The notes beneath the pieces were generated by a model that was given only the letters and a program-made list of their open reading frames with translations, searched no databases and had not been told where the DNA came from. A stretch of DNA of 31,650 nucleotides, taken from positions 1 through 31,650 of the forward strand of contig CAYSPO010000012.1 in assembly GCA_964432945.1 (NCBI GenBank), in the 5' to 3' direction. The position numbers and the translations under genes are program-made. Below, piece by piece: positions 23,780 to 31,650 of the stretch. The DNA is from CAYSPO01 sp964432945. GTDB taxonomy: Bacteria > Bacillota > Clostridia > Tissierellales > Peptoniphilaceae. The number at the start of each line of letters is the position of its first letter. Position 1 is the stretch's first letter.

Positions 23780-24177
23780 TATTTTAATCTTTCTATTGCA
23801 CCTCTAATTAGAGAGAAATCTATTTCTCTAAAATCTTCTAGAATTCTATCTGGCCAGTCTTTTATAATTTCATTTGTTTTGAATTTTTCAAAAGTTGCGA
23901 TGGCATCTTCTAGTATTAGCATGCCATCCATATCTAGCTCGTTTTTATTATTTTTTGATAGCACCATAGATTTATATGGTGTTTCATTTGGTTTAACTGA
24001 TCCAGATAGGGGATGAGTCTCAAGTTTGTAGTCCCCTGTATGGATATATTCTCTTGTTTTGTCAAGGCAAACCCTATAGCCTACTCTAGGTTCATATTCA
24101 GTATAATCTATTTCAAATTTATCTTTAAAATTATCATATACTTTAGGATTATTTGTAACAATTATATACTCAGTCAT
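23776..24177 (-). CDS. grdX: GrdX family protein
   Basis: The 133-residue protein matches GrdX, a small protein of unknown function usually encoded with the glycine/sarcosine/betaine reductase genes of amino-acid-fermenting anaerobes. Family features include an N-terminal IIVTNNPKVYDNF, the central DKTREYIHTGDYKLETHPLS and GSVKPNETPYKS. No enzyme motif, cofactor site or membrane segment is apparent. It lies alone on the minus strand between whiA and dnaE; no grdA, grdB, grdC or thioredoxin genes occur in this window. GGAAAGGAAG precedes the ATG at 24177, and TATAAT at 24212-24207 can serve as its -10. Recognition is from memory of the family signature. Confidence 0.85.
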   Translation of the reverse strand: MTEYIIVTNNPKVYDNFKDKFEIDYTEYEPRVGYRVCLDKTREYIHTGDYKLETHPLSGSVKPNETPYKSMVLSKNNKNELDMDGMLILEDAIATFEKFKTNEIIKDWPDRILEDFREIDFSLIRGAIERLKY

Positions 24178-24206
24178 TTTATCTTCCTTTCCTATAAACT
24201 CTATTT

Positions 24207-24212
24207 ATTATA
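24207..24212 (-). promoter_or_regulatory. -10 element of grdX
   Basis: A perfect TATAAT on the minus strand, about 30 bases upstream of the grdX start codon. The -35 region is poor, so support is moderate. Confidence 0.35.
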
Positions 24213-24279
24213 CTACAAAATGACAATAGTTTCATTTAAGAAACAAAAAGCTTATGTTAAAATATGAATAGGAGGTATC

Positions 24280-27200
24280 ATGAATAATTTTGTTCACTTA
24301 CATGTTCATACAGAATACAGTTTACTAGATGGACATTCAAGATTAGAAAACCTAATATTAACAGCTAAAGAAAAAGGCATGGAGTCAATAGCTATCACTG
24401 ACCATGGTTCTATGTTTGGTGTTGTAGAGTTTTTTAAGTTATGTAAAAAGCATAAAATTAAACCTATTATAGGGTGTGAAATTTATGTTTCAGAAAACTC
24501 ACATTTGAATAGAAATTCAAAAGAGAAAATTTACCATCTTGTTTTATTAGCTGAAAATAATGAAGGATACCATAACCTAATAAAAATTGTTTCAGAAGCT
24601 TATGTTAATGGATTTTATTATAAGCCAAGAGTAGATAAAGATTTCATAAGAAAACATAGTAAAGGGATAATTTCTACAAGCGCCTGTATGGGTGGAGAAG
24701 TGCAAAGATTTATACTTGAAGGTAATTATGAAAAGGCAATTAAGGCAGCAAAGGAATACAAGGAAATATTTGGAGAAGATAACTTTTTCTTAGAATTACA
24801 AGATCATGGAATTCCTGAACAGCAAATAATAAATAAAACCTTAATCAAGATGGCAAAGGAGTTAGAAATTCCTCTTATAGCTTCCAACGATTTACATTAT
24901 GTTAATAGAGAAGATGCAAAAATACATGATGTTGTACTTTGTATACAAACAGGAAAAACTATTAATGAAGAAGGACGAATGAAGTTTCCTTCTGATGAGT
25001 TTTATCTAAAAGACTATGATGAGATGAACAAGCTTTTCGGTCGTTATCCTGAGGCTTTAGAAAATACAGTTAAAATTGCAGAAAGATGCAATGTAGAGCT
25101 TGAGTTTGGGGCATATCATTTGCCTCATTTTGAAACTCCAGAAGGCTTTACCAATGAAGAATACCTAAGGCACTTAACAATAGAAGGAATAAAAAAAAGA
25201 TATACTATAACCCCTGAAGTAAAAAATAGAGTTGATACAGAGCTGTCAACTATTGCAAGCATGGGATATGTAGATTATTTTTTAATAGTTTGGGATTTTA
25301 TAAATTATGCTAAATCTAAAGGGATACCTGTTGGACCAGGAAGAGGATCTGCAGCTGGTTCTATAGTTTCTTATGCCCTTGGAATTACAAATATTGATCC
25401 TTTAAAGTATAGTTTGCTTTTTGAAAGGTTCTTGAATCCTGAAAGAGTTTCAATGCCTGATATAGATATAGACTTTTGCTATGAAAGGCGAGATGAAGTA
25501 ATTGAATATGTAATAAAAAAATACGGAAACTCAAATGTAGCCCAAATAGTAACTTTTGGAACTATGCAAGCTAAAATGGCAATCAGAGATGTTGGTAGGG
25601 CGATGGATATATCTTATGCAGAAGTTGACAAAGTTGCTAAAATGATTCCATCAGATTTAGGAATGACTATAGATAAGGCTCTTAAGGTAAATAGCGATTT
25701 AAAAAATGAGTATGAAACAAACTTTGAAGTTCAAAGATTAATTGATTATTCTAGAGCAGTGGAAGGTATGCCTAGGCATACTTCAACTCATGCAGCTGGA
25801 GTTGTTATAACAGAGCAACCAGTTACTGATTATGTACCACTTTCAAGAAATCAAGATATTATTACAACCCAATATAATATGATAGAGCTTGAAGAACTTG
25901 GCCTTTTGAAAATGGATTTTCTAGGCTTGAGAACTTTAACAGTTATAGATGATGCTTTAAAGCTAATAAAATATAATCATGGAATTGAAGTAGATATAGA
26001 CAATATAGATTTAAATGATCCTAAAGTTCTTAAATTATTTGAAAAATCTGATACTTTAGGTGTTTTTCAATTTGAATCAGCTGGAATGAGAAATTTCCTC
26101 AGGCAATTAAAGCCAAGTAGGTTTGATGATTTAGTTGCAGCTAATTCCCTATTTAGACCTGGACCTATGAATGAGATACCAAATTATATTAATAATAAAT
26201 ATAATCCTGAACAAACTACTTATATTCATCCATCATTAGAACCTATTTTGAATGTTACCTATGGAACAATTGTCTATCAAGAGCAGGTAATGCAAATTGT
26301 TCAAAGACTAGCAGGATATTCGTTAGGAGAAGCTGACCTATTAAGGCGTGCAATGTCTAAGAAAAAAATGGATGTAATGGAAAGAGAAAGAGGAAGATTT
26401 ATCGATGGAGAAGTAGACTCTGAAGGAAATATTCTTATAGAAGGTTGTATTAGAAGAGGCGTAGATAGAGATAGCGCAAATCAAATATTTGATCTTATGA
26501 TTGATTTTGCCAAATATGCTTTCAATAAATCCCACTCTGTAGCTTATGCATATGTAGCCATGCAAACTGCTTGGCTAAAAACCTACTATAAAACTGAGTT
26601 TATGGCTGCTTTAATGAGTTCTGTTATGGATTCTAAAACTAAAATTTCTCAGTATATAGGTGAATGTGAAAGAATGGGTATAAAAATGCTGCCACCTAAT
26701 ATAAATAAGTCATATAAAAACTTTTCTGTAGAGGAAGATAAAGTTAGGTTTGGCTTAGCAGCAGTTAAAAATGTAGGATCATCTTTAGTTGAAAGTATTA
26801 CAAGGGAAAGAGATAAAAACGGCCCATATCCAAATTTTACAGAATTTGTTAGAAGGATCGAAAGAGCAGGAATACAGTCAAATAAAAGAGCAGTAGAGTC
26901 TTTAATTAAAGTAGGTGCTTTTTCGGATTTAGGTACAAATAGAGCTAGTTTAATTTCTAGTTTCGAAAAAACTATGGATTCGGTTCATAGATCAGCGAAG
27001 AATAATATTCAAGGACAAATGAATTTATTGGAAGGTATGAATGAGGAGATTGTTCCTCAAAGCCATATACTTCCCGAATATTCAAAAGAAAAACTACTAG
27101 AGATGGAAAAAGAACTAACTGGACTTTATATTAGCGGCCACCCATTAAACGATTATAGTCAAGATATAGATAAAAAGACTAATTTTTCTAACTTATTCCT

Positions 27201-27717
27201 AGCAGATGAAGATGATTTTCTTTTAGTAAAAGATAAATATGATGGAAATCAGGTAACAGTCTTAGGAATGGTTGTGGGAAGAAAAGACATTATAACTAGA
27301 AAAAACGATAAAATGTGCTTTATAGATTTAGAAGATCAATACGGAATTTATGAAATAACAGTTTTCCCGAGACAGTTTTCATCATATAATGATTTAATAC
27401 AAGAAGATAATGTTATCTTGGTTAGTGGAAGCTTATCATTAAATGAGGAAGAAAACCCTAAAATTTTAGCTAATAAAATACAACAAGCACAAACAAATAG
27501 TGAAGTTTTATATATTCAAGTAGAAAATTCTAAGGTAGATCTAACAGACTTAAAACAAATAGCTAGAGCAAATATTGGAGCATCTCCAATAGTAGTCTGG
27601 TTTAAGCAGGAGAAAAAAGGCGGATATTCTAAGGATAACTTAAAGATTGATCCAAGAGAAGATGTAATAAACAAGCTCAAAAATATTTATGGTAAAGAAA
27701 ATGTTGTAGTTAAATAA
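24280..27717 (+). CDS. dnaE: DNA polymerase III subunit alpha, DnaE1 type
   Basis: This replicative C-family DNA polymerase subunit has 1145 residues, close to E. coli DnaE (1160). An N-terminal PHP domain begins HLHVHTEYSLLDG (6-18). The palm carries the catalytic aspartates in PDIDIDF (Asp394, Asp396, Asp398), and GPGRGSAAGS lies just before them. The fingers include FRPGPMNEIP and the MSKKKMDVM stretch. A helix-hairpin-helix region follows, then QMNLL near 912, a plausible beta-clamp motif. An OB domain (around 990-1080, VTVLGMVVGRKDIITRKND) completes it. The PHP metal ligands look complete, unlike E. coli. AGGAGG precedes ATG 24280. In low-GC Gram-positives that also have PolC, the DnaE copy extends RNA primers; PolC is not in this window. 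Confidence 0.95.
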   Translation: MNNFVHLHVHTEYSLLDGHSRLENLILTAKEKGMESIAITDHGSMFGVVEFFKLCKKHKIKPIIGCEIYVSENSHLNRNSKEKIYHLVLLAENNEGYHNLIKIVSEAYVNGFYYKPRVDKDFIRKHSKGIISTSACMGGEVQRFILEGNYEKAIKAAKEYKEIFGEDNFFLELQDHGIPEQQIINKTLIKMAKELEIPLIASNDLHYVNREDAKIHDVVLCIQTGKTINEEGRMKFPSDEFYLKDYDEMNKLFGRYPEALENTVKIAERCNVELEFGAYHLPHFETPEGFTNEEYLRHLTIEGIKKRYTITPEVKNRVDTELSTIASMGYVDYFLIVWDFINYAKSKGIPVGPGRGSAAGSIVSYALGITNIDPLKYSLLFERFLNPERVSMPDIDIDFCYERRDEVIEYVIKKYGNSNVAQIVTFGTMQAKMAIRDVGRAMDISYAEVDKVAKMIPSDLGMTIDKALKVNSDLKNEYETNFEVQRLIDYSRAVEGMPRHTSTHAAGVVITEQPVTDYVPLSRNQDIITTQYNMIELEELGLLKMDFLGLRTLTVIDDALKLIKYNHGIEVDIDNIDLNDPKVLKLFEKSDTLGVFQFESAGMRNFLRQLKPSRFDDLVAANSLFRPGPMNEIPNYINNKYNPEQTTYIHPSLEPILNVTYGTIVYQEQVMQIVQRLAGYSLGEADLLRRAMSKKKMDVMERERGRFIDGEVDSEGNILIEGCIRRGVDRDSANQIFDLMIDFAKYAFNKSHSVAYAYVAMQTAWLKTYYKTEFMAALMSSVMDSKTKISQYIGECERMGIKMLPPNINKSYKNFSVEEDKVRFGLAAVKNVGSSLVESITRERDKNGPYPNFTEFVRRIERAGIQSNKRAVESLIKVGAFSDLGTNRASLISSFEKTMDSVHRSAKNNIQGQMNLLEGMNEEIVPQSHILPEYSKEKLLEMEKELTGLYISGHPLNDYSQDIDKKTNFSNLFLADEDDFLLVKDKYDGNQVTVLGMVVGRKDIITRKNDKMCFIDLEDQYGIYEITVFPRQFSSYNDLIQEDNVILVSGSLSLNEEENPKILANKIQQAQTNSEVLYIQVENSKVDLTDLKQIARANIGASPIVVWFKQEKKGGYSKDNLKIDPREDVINKLKNIYGKENVVVK

Positions 27718-27737
27718 ATATAAATATGGAGGTTAAG

Positions 27738-29192
27738 ATGGAAAGAATAAATAATTCATCAAGTAAAGAGGTTTTCGATTATTTTAAGCAATTAAATATG
27801 ATACCAAGAGGATCAGGAAATGAAAAAGCAGTAAGCGACTGGTTAGTTAGTTTTGCTAATGAGAATGGATTAAAAGTTATTCAAGATGAAGCTTTAAATA
27901 TAATTATCTCAAAAGAAGGTACAAAAGGCTATGAAGATGCTGACACAGTAATATTACAAGGACATATGGATATGGTTCCAGAAAAAAGCGAAGACTCTGA
28001 CCATGACTTTATGAAAGATCCAATAGAATTTATTGTGGAAGGCGACCTTGTGCGTGCAAATAATACAACTCTAGGAGCAGATAATGGGATAGCAGTAGCC
28101 TATGCTTTAGCGATTTTAGCTTCAGACGATATTCCTCATCCTCCAATTGAAGTTTTAATTACAACAAGTGAAGAAACAGGAATGGACGGAGCAATAGCCC
28201 TAGATATAAATAATCTAAAAGGAAGAAAACTAATTAACCTTGATTCAGAATCAGAAGGAGAACTATTAGTTTCTTGTGCAGGTGGAATAGATTCTTTTAT
28301 TTCTTTGGATCTAGAAAAAGCTCAAAGTGAAAAGGAATATACCAAAGAATTAATAGTTACTGGATTAGTCGGTGGTCATTCAGGAATGGAAATTCATAAA
28401 CAAAGAGGAAATGCAGTACAAATCCTAGCAAGAGTTTTATATGAATTTTCAAAAGATAATGATTTTGAATTAGAGTCTATCGAAGGCGGTACAAAGCATA
28501 ATGCTATACCTAGAACAGCTTCTTCTATTTTACATTTAGATAAAGAAAACCTAGAAAAATTGGAAAGTCATATAAAAGAATGGAATGCAATTCTTAAAAA
28601 TGAATTACTAGGAATAGATGATGGAATAGAGCTTATTATAAAAGATATTGAAAAAGCAAATAACAAAGTCTTTACCAAAGAAGTGAGAGATAAGGCACTT
28701 GCAATTATAAATTTAATTCCAATAGGAGTTATTAATATGAGTCAAGATATAGAAGGATTAGTTCAAACTTCTAATAATTTAGGAATCGTAAGAACAAAAG
28801 AAAATGAAATCACTTTTGAATCAGCAATTAGATCATCAGTAAAGTCTATGAAATATGAAGTAGCAGGAAAATTAGATTTAATTGCGAAAATGACTGGAGC
28901 TAAAATAAAGTTTGAAGGCCTATATCCAGAATGGCAATTTAAAAAAGACTCAGAATTAAGAGATACTTTTATAGAAGCATACATTGATCAATATAATGAA
29001 GAACCAAAAATAAATGCTATTCATGCTGGACTTGAATGTGGAATTTTTGATGAAAAATTCAACGGAGATATAGACTTAATTTCATTTGGACCTAACATTC
29101 ATGATGTTCATACACCAAAAGAAAATATGGAAATAGCATCTGTTGAAAGAACTTATGAGTTATTGAAAAATATGCTTTCATTAATGAAATAA
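27738..29192 (+). CDS. pepD: aminoacyl-histidine dipeptidase / cytosol nonspecific dipeptidase, M20C family
   Basis: This cytoplasmic zinc dipeptidase has broad specificity, useful to a peptide-fermenting anaerobe. The 484-residue length matches PepD (about 485). Catalytic-domain motifs: GHMDMVPEK (75-83; His76 ligand, Asp78), LGADNGIAVA (112-121; bridging Asp115), TSEETGMDG (143-151; Glu145 base, Glu146 ligand) and NLDSESEGE (167-175; Asp169). The lid domain has GGHSGMEIHKQRGNA. HAGLECGIF and NIHDVHTPKE (455-458) close the active site. I start at ATG 27738, spaced behind TGGAGG; an ATG four codons earlier lies within that ribosome site. It follows dnaE by 20 bases and may share its transcript. 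Confidence 0.93.
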   Translation: MERINNSSSKEVFDYFKQLNMIPRGSGNEKAVSDWLVSFANENGLKVIQDEALNIIISKEGTKGYEDADTVILQGHMDMVPEKSEDSDHDFMKDPIEFIVEGDLVRANNTTLGADNGIAVAYALAILASDDIPHPPIEVLITTSEETGMDGAIALDINNLKGRKLINLDSESEGELLVSCAGGIDSFISLDLEKAQSEKEYTKELIVTGLVGGHSGMEIHKQRGNAVQILARVLYEFSKDNDFELESIEGGTKHNAIPRTASSILHLDKENLEKLESHIKEWNAILKNELLGIDDGIELIIKDIEKANNKVFTKEVRDKALAIINLIPIGVINMSQDIEGLVQTSNNLGIVRTKENEITFESAIRSSVKSMKYEVAGKLDLIAKMTGAKIKFEGLYPEWQFKKDSELRDTFIEAYIDQYNEEPKINAIHAGLECGIFDEKFNGDIDLISFGPNIHDVHTPKENMEIASVERTYELLKNMLSLMK

Positions 29193-29245
29193 TAAAAATT
29201 AATTTAACAAAGTAAGAATAGTTTACTAAGAAAAGAGGGGTTGAC

Positions 29246-30253
29246 TTGCTGAAAACTAAAAGTGGAAAAGATGTTATGAAATTGGGGATTACTGGAATGT
29301 TAGGTTGGCCGATAGATAAGGAAAAAATAAGTGAAATATCCGAATCTTTAGGAGAAGTAAATTTAATAAAAGTTAATAAAGACCAAGCAATAAAAGAAGA
29401 AGATTTTAGAGATTCTTTAGCAAGATTAGATAGAAATTCCCTCTTTATAGCAACTGAAACTTTAAAGAAAACAGCATCAACCCTAGCTAATGACTTTAAT
29501 AATAGTTTGGTAAATCTACAAACAGATTATATTGATTTGTTAGAGATAAAAAACATAAGAAATAATTTGGATTTAATGGCTTTCACAGGTAAAGGTGGGA
29601 GTTTAGAGAAAGCTAAAGATTTGAAAAATCAAGGCTTAATTAGATATATTGGGGCATCTAGTTATAATATCGAAGTCTTAGAAAAACTATCAGAACAAGA
29701 AGATATTGATGTTTTATTTGTAGAATTTAATCCATTAGTGGAAGATAATAGAGAGTTTTATGAAAATTTAAGTCAAAATAAAATTCTTATAGGAATAAAT
29801 CCCCTTGCAGGAATTCTGGGAGCTAAAGAATATAAATTAGTAAATTATTCTCTTAAAGAAAATTTTTTAACAAATGTAATTATAAATATAAGGAATTCAA
29901 AGGATATACAAAGCTTTATAGATTCTATTAATAAAGAAAATATAGAAGAAGAAATCACTAATCTCATGACTGAATTTAAAAAATATGGAGATAACTATTG
30001 TAGAAAATGTGGACTTTGTTATCCATGTGCAGTAAATATGAATATTCCTAGAATGCTTGAGATTAATAAAGAATTAAATGACGGTGATTATTCTTCAATA
30101 CAAGAATTCTATTCTTATGATAAAAATGCAAGTGACTGCATCAGGTGTGGGGCATGTGAAATGAGATGTCCATTTTCAGTGCCGGTAAGGCAGATACACA
30201 TAGATACAGTTGGACTTATTGAAAGGTATATTGATGGAAATAAAGAAAAATAA
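29246..30253 (+). CDS. aldo/keto-reductase-like [4Fe-4S] protein lacking the catalytic tetrad
   Basis: The 335-residue product follows the plan of the ferredoxin-fused aldo/keto reductases: a TIM-barrel-like domain (about 1-235), then two cysteine clusters, C252/255/258/261 and C298/301/304/308. Barrel landmarks are visible (LQTDYIDLLEI, GLIRYIGASSYN, FVEFNPLVE, GINPLAGI). The usual catalytic residues are not: the DTAxxYGxSE segment with Asp and Tyr is absent, the lysine of ATK is Glu71 (IATETL), and the histidine after DYIDLxxxH is Lys102. It is also slightly shorter at the N-terminus than the family norm. Start is TTG at 29246 behind AGAGGGG (29234-29240). It follows pepD by 53 bases and overlaps the next gene by 20. 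An electron-transfer or non-reductase role is inferred. Confidence 0.82.
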   Translation: MLKTKSGKDVMKLGITGMLGWPIDKEKISEISESLGEVNLIKVNKDQAIKEEDFRDSLARLDRNSLFIATETLKKTASTLANDFNNSLVNLQTDYIDLLEIKNIRNNLDLMAFTGKGGSLEKAKDLKNQGLIRYIGASSYNIEVLEKLSEQEDIDVLFVEFNPLVEDNREFYENLSQNKILIGINPLAGILGAKEYKLVNYSLKENFLTNVIINIRNSKDIQSFIDSINKENIEEEITNLMTEFKKYGDNYCRKCGLCYPCAVNMNIPRMLEINKELNDGDYSSIQEFYSYDKNASDCIRCGACEMRCPFSVPVRQIHIDTVGLIERYIDGNKEK

Positions 30254-31592
30254 TATTTATGAGGGTAAAGTAATTGACCTTACTGATGAAGGAGAAGGTG
30301 TAGTCAAAGTCGATGGCTATACCTTCTTTGTTGGAGGAGCTATTCCTGGAGAAGATATTTTATTTAGGGCTGTAAAGGTTGGAAAAAAGTTTGGGTATGG
30401 AAAACTTTTAGAAATATCAAAAGAATCTTTAGATAGAATTCAGTTAAATGAAAATAAAGATTTGATTGAGCAAATAATGCCAATTGCTCATATAGCTTAT
30501 CCAAAGCAATTAGAAATTAAAGAAAAACAAGTAGAAGATAAGTTCAAAAGAATAGGGAAATTTGACGATATAGTTATAGAGAAAACTCTAGGTATGAAAG
30601 ATCCATTAAATTATAGGAATAAAGCACAAGTTCCCGTAGGTTGCCAAAATAAACAGCTAGTTACAGGACTTTTTAGGAGAAAAAGTCACGAAATTATTCC
30701 TACAGATAATCTTTATATTAATAACAAGGAAATAGATAGATTAGTAGTTGAAATAAGAGAAATATTAATTAAATACAAAATAATAGCTTATGATAAAAAT
30801 AAACACAAGGGAAATATAAGACATATAATCGTAAAAATAGGACACTATACTGATGAAATAATGGTTGTTCTAGTTACTAATGAAAAAAATATAAAGAATG
30901 AAAAAGAAATTGTAAAAGAGATTTCTCAATTAAATTCTAATATTGTAAGTATTATTCAAAATATACAAAATAAAGATACAAACCTAATTTTAGGAAATAA
31001 GTCGAAAACTCTTTATGGAAAAGATTACTATATTGATAGAATGCTAGACTTAGACTTCAAAATTTCTGCAAAATCATTTTATCAAGTTAATACCCCTCAA
31101 GCTGAAAAAATCTATGAAGAAGGGATAAATGCCGCAAAACTTGAAGGAACTGAAATAGTGCTAGATGCCTACTGTGGGATTGGAACAATTACATTAAATA
31201 TAGCTAAAAAAGCTAAAAAAGTTTACGGTATAGAAATAGTAGACGAAGCAATTAAAATGGCAAGAGAAAATGCCGAGTTAAATAACATAGACAATACCGA
31301 ATTTATTGTAGGAAAGTCTGAAGATATTTTACCAAAGTTAAAAGAAAAGGGAATAAATTTTGATGTTGCCTTTGTAGATCCACCAAGAAAGGGACTAGAA
31401 GAATCTTTTATAAATACTTTAATACAAATGAACATCCCAAAAATAATATATATTTCTTGCAATCCAGCTACCCAAGCAAGAGACTGCAAGGTTCTATCAG
31501 AATCAGGCTATAAGATTAAATATATACGCCCAGTGGATATGTTCCCAATGACAATGCATGTGGAGACTATAGCGTTGATACAAAAGATATAA
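30234..31592 (+). CDS. TrmA/RlmD-family RNA (uracil-C5) methyltransferase without the iron-sulfur cysteines
   Basis: This SAM-dependent enzyme probably makes 5-methyluridine in 23S rRNA. The 452-residue protein has an N-terminal TRAM domain (about 5-60), a central domain, and a Rossmann methyltransferase with LDAYCGIGTITLNIAKKA, FVDPPRKGLEES and the nucleophile motif YISCNPATQARD. The usual iron-sulfur ligands (CX5CGGC before the QLxxKxxQV helix, and a fourth Cys later) are missing; the segment reads EQIMPIAHIAYPKQLEIKEKQV instead. I start at ATG 30234, behind AAAGG at 30222-30226, overlapping the upstream gene by 20 bases; a longer frame from TTG 30210 has no better site. RlmD, RlmCD or a TrmA-like tRNA enzyme cannot be separated from sequence alone. 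Confidence 0.88.
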   Translation: MEIKKNNIYEGKVIDLTDEGEGVVKVDGYTFFVGGAIPGEDILFRAVKVGKKFGYGKLLEISKESLDRIQLNENKDLIEQIMPIAHIAYPKQLEIKEKQVEDKFKRIGKFDDIVIEKTLGMKDPLNYRNKAQVPVGCQNKQLVTGLFRRKSHEIIPTDNLYINNKEIDRLVVEIREILIKYKIIAYDKNKHKGNIRHIIVKIGHYTDEIMVVLVTNEKNIKNEKEIVKEISQLNSNIVSIIQNIQNKDTNLILGNKSKTLYGKDYYIDRMLDLDFKISAKSFYQVNTPQAEKIYEEGINAAKLEGTEIVLDAYCGIGTITLNIAKKAKKVYGIEIVDEAIKMARENAELNNIDNTEFIVGKSEDILPKLKEKGINFDVAFVDPPRKGLEESFINTLIQMNIPKIIYISCNPATQARDCKVLSESGYKIKYIRPVDMFPMTMHVETIALIQKI

Positions 31593-31594
31593 AA

Positions 31595-31648
31595 TTAGAA
31601 ATCCTGCATTTTAAGCAGTTTTATAAGCATTTTGTCTTCGATAAAGAT
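31595..31648 (-). CDS. possible 3' end of a leftward gene cut by the window edge
   Basis: On the minus strand an open frame enters from the right edge, reads I-F-I-E-D-K-M-L-I-K-L-L-K-M-Q-D-F and stops at TAA (31597-31595), two bases from the rRNA methyltransferase stop. Only 17 codons are visible and open frames are easy to get at this length, so support is weak. A short hairpin (CTGC/GCAG, about 31604-31618) in the same place could instead be a weak terminator. Confidence 0.18.
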   Translation of the reverse strand: MFIEDKMLIKLLKMQDF

Positions 31649-31650
31649 GA

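Noticed and set aside
24235..24263. Promoter-like TTTAAG and extended -10 TGTTAAAAT upstream of dnaE
   Set aside because: A start about seven bases downstream would fall on the AGGAGG ribosome site, leaving almost no leader; the -35 match is also poor.
1..31650. CRISPR arrays, insertion sequences, prophage genes or toxin-antitoxin pairs
   Set aside because: No regularly spaced direct repeats, transposase or integrase motifs, or terminal inverted repeats flanking a gene were seen.

Overview
The window is AT-rich, low-GC DNA from a Gram-positive anaerobe. The gene set (pyruvate:ferredoxin oxidoreductase, an Nqr/Rnf-type membrane complex, a GrdX protein, HPr kinase, and WhiA/YvcK/RapZ) together with strong GGAGG ribosome sites points to Bacillota. 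It is most likely a member of the Tissierellia (Anaerococcus/Peptoniphilus-like). The genus is an inference from gene content and was not tested.

Layout. 1-950: a possible leftward gene start at the edge, a small predicted membrane protein gene, and an AT-rich gap with a long-loop hairpin. 953-4885 (minus): nqrBCDEF-like genes, tightly coupled, with the expected first gene nqrA absent. 5308-5735: the tmRNA gene ssrA with its own promoter and terminator. 5868-7523: a phosphohexomutase. 7760-9191 (minus): a DUF2089 regulator-like gene followed by a DUF4097 gene. 9371-9877 (minus): a small protein that looks like a degenerate piece of a CpaF/GspE secretion ATPase. 10070-14618: pepP, uvrC and hprK, packed head to tail. 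14721-18251: nifJ (pyruvate:ferredoxin oxidoreductase). 18352-23779: folC, murB, a PHP phosphoesterase, rapZ, yvcK and whiA, nearly without gaps. murB is interrupted by a run of exactly 100 N. 23776-24177 (minus): grdX, overlapping the whiA stop. 24280-31592: dnaE, a PepD-type dipeptidase, an aldo/keto-reductase-like iron-sulfur protein that lacks the usual catalytic residues, and a TrmA/RlmD-family RNA methyltransferase that lacks the usual iron-sulfur cysteines.

How it fits together. The right two thirds is the widespread Gram-positive uvrC-hprK-murB-PHP-rapZ-yvcK-whiA-dnaE neighbourhood (DNA repair, carbon control, peptidoglycan precursor supply, division), with nifJ and folC placed inside it. 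PFOR makes reduced ferredoxin from pyruvate; the Nqr-like complex would couple NADH oxidation to ion pumping; HprK sets catabolite repression. No mobile element, CRISPR array, rRNA or ordinary tRNA was seen. The observations most worth checking are the nqrA-less Nqr operon, the orphan pseudo-ATPase, and the catalytically depleted aldo/keto-reductase-like iron-sulfur protein.
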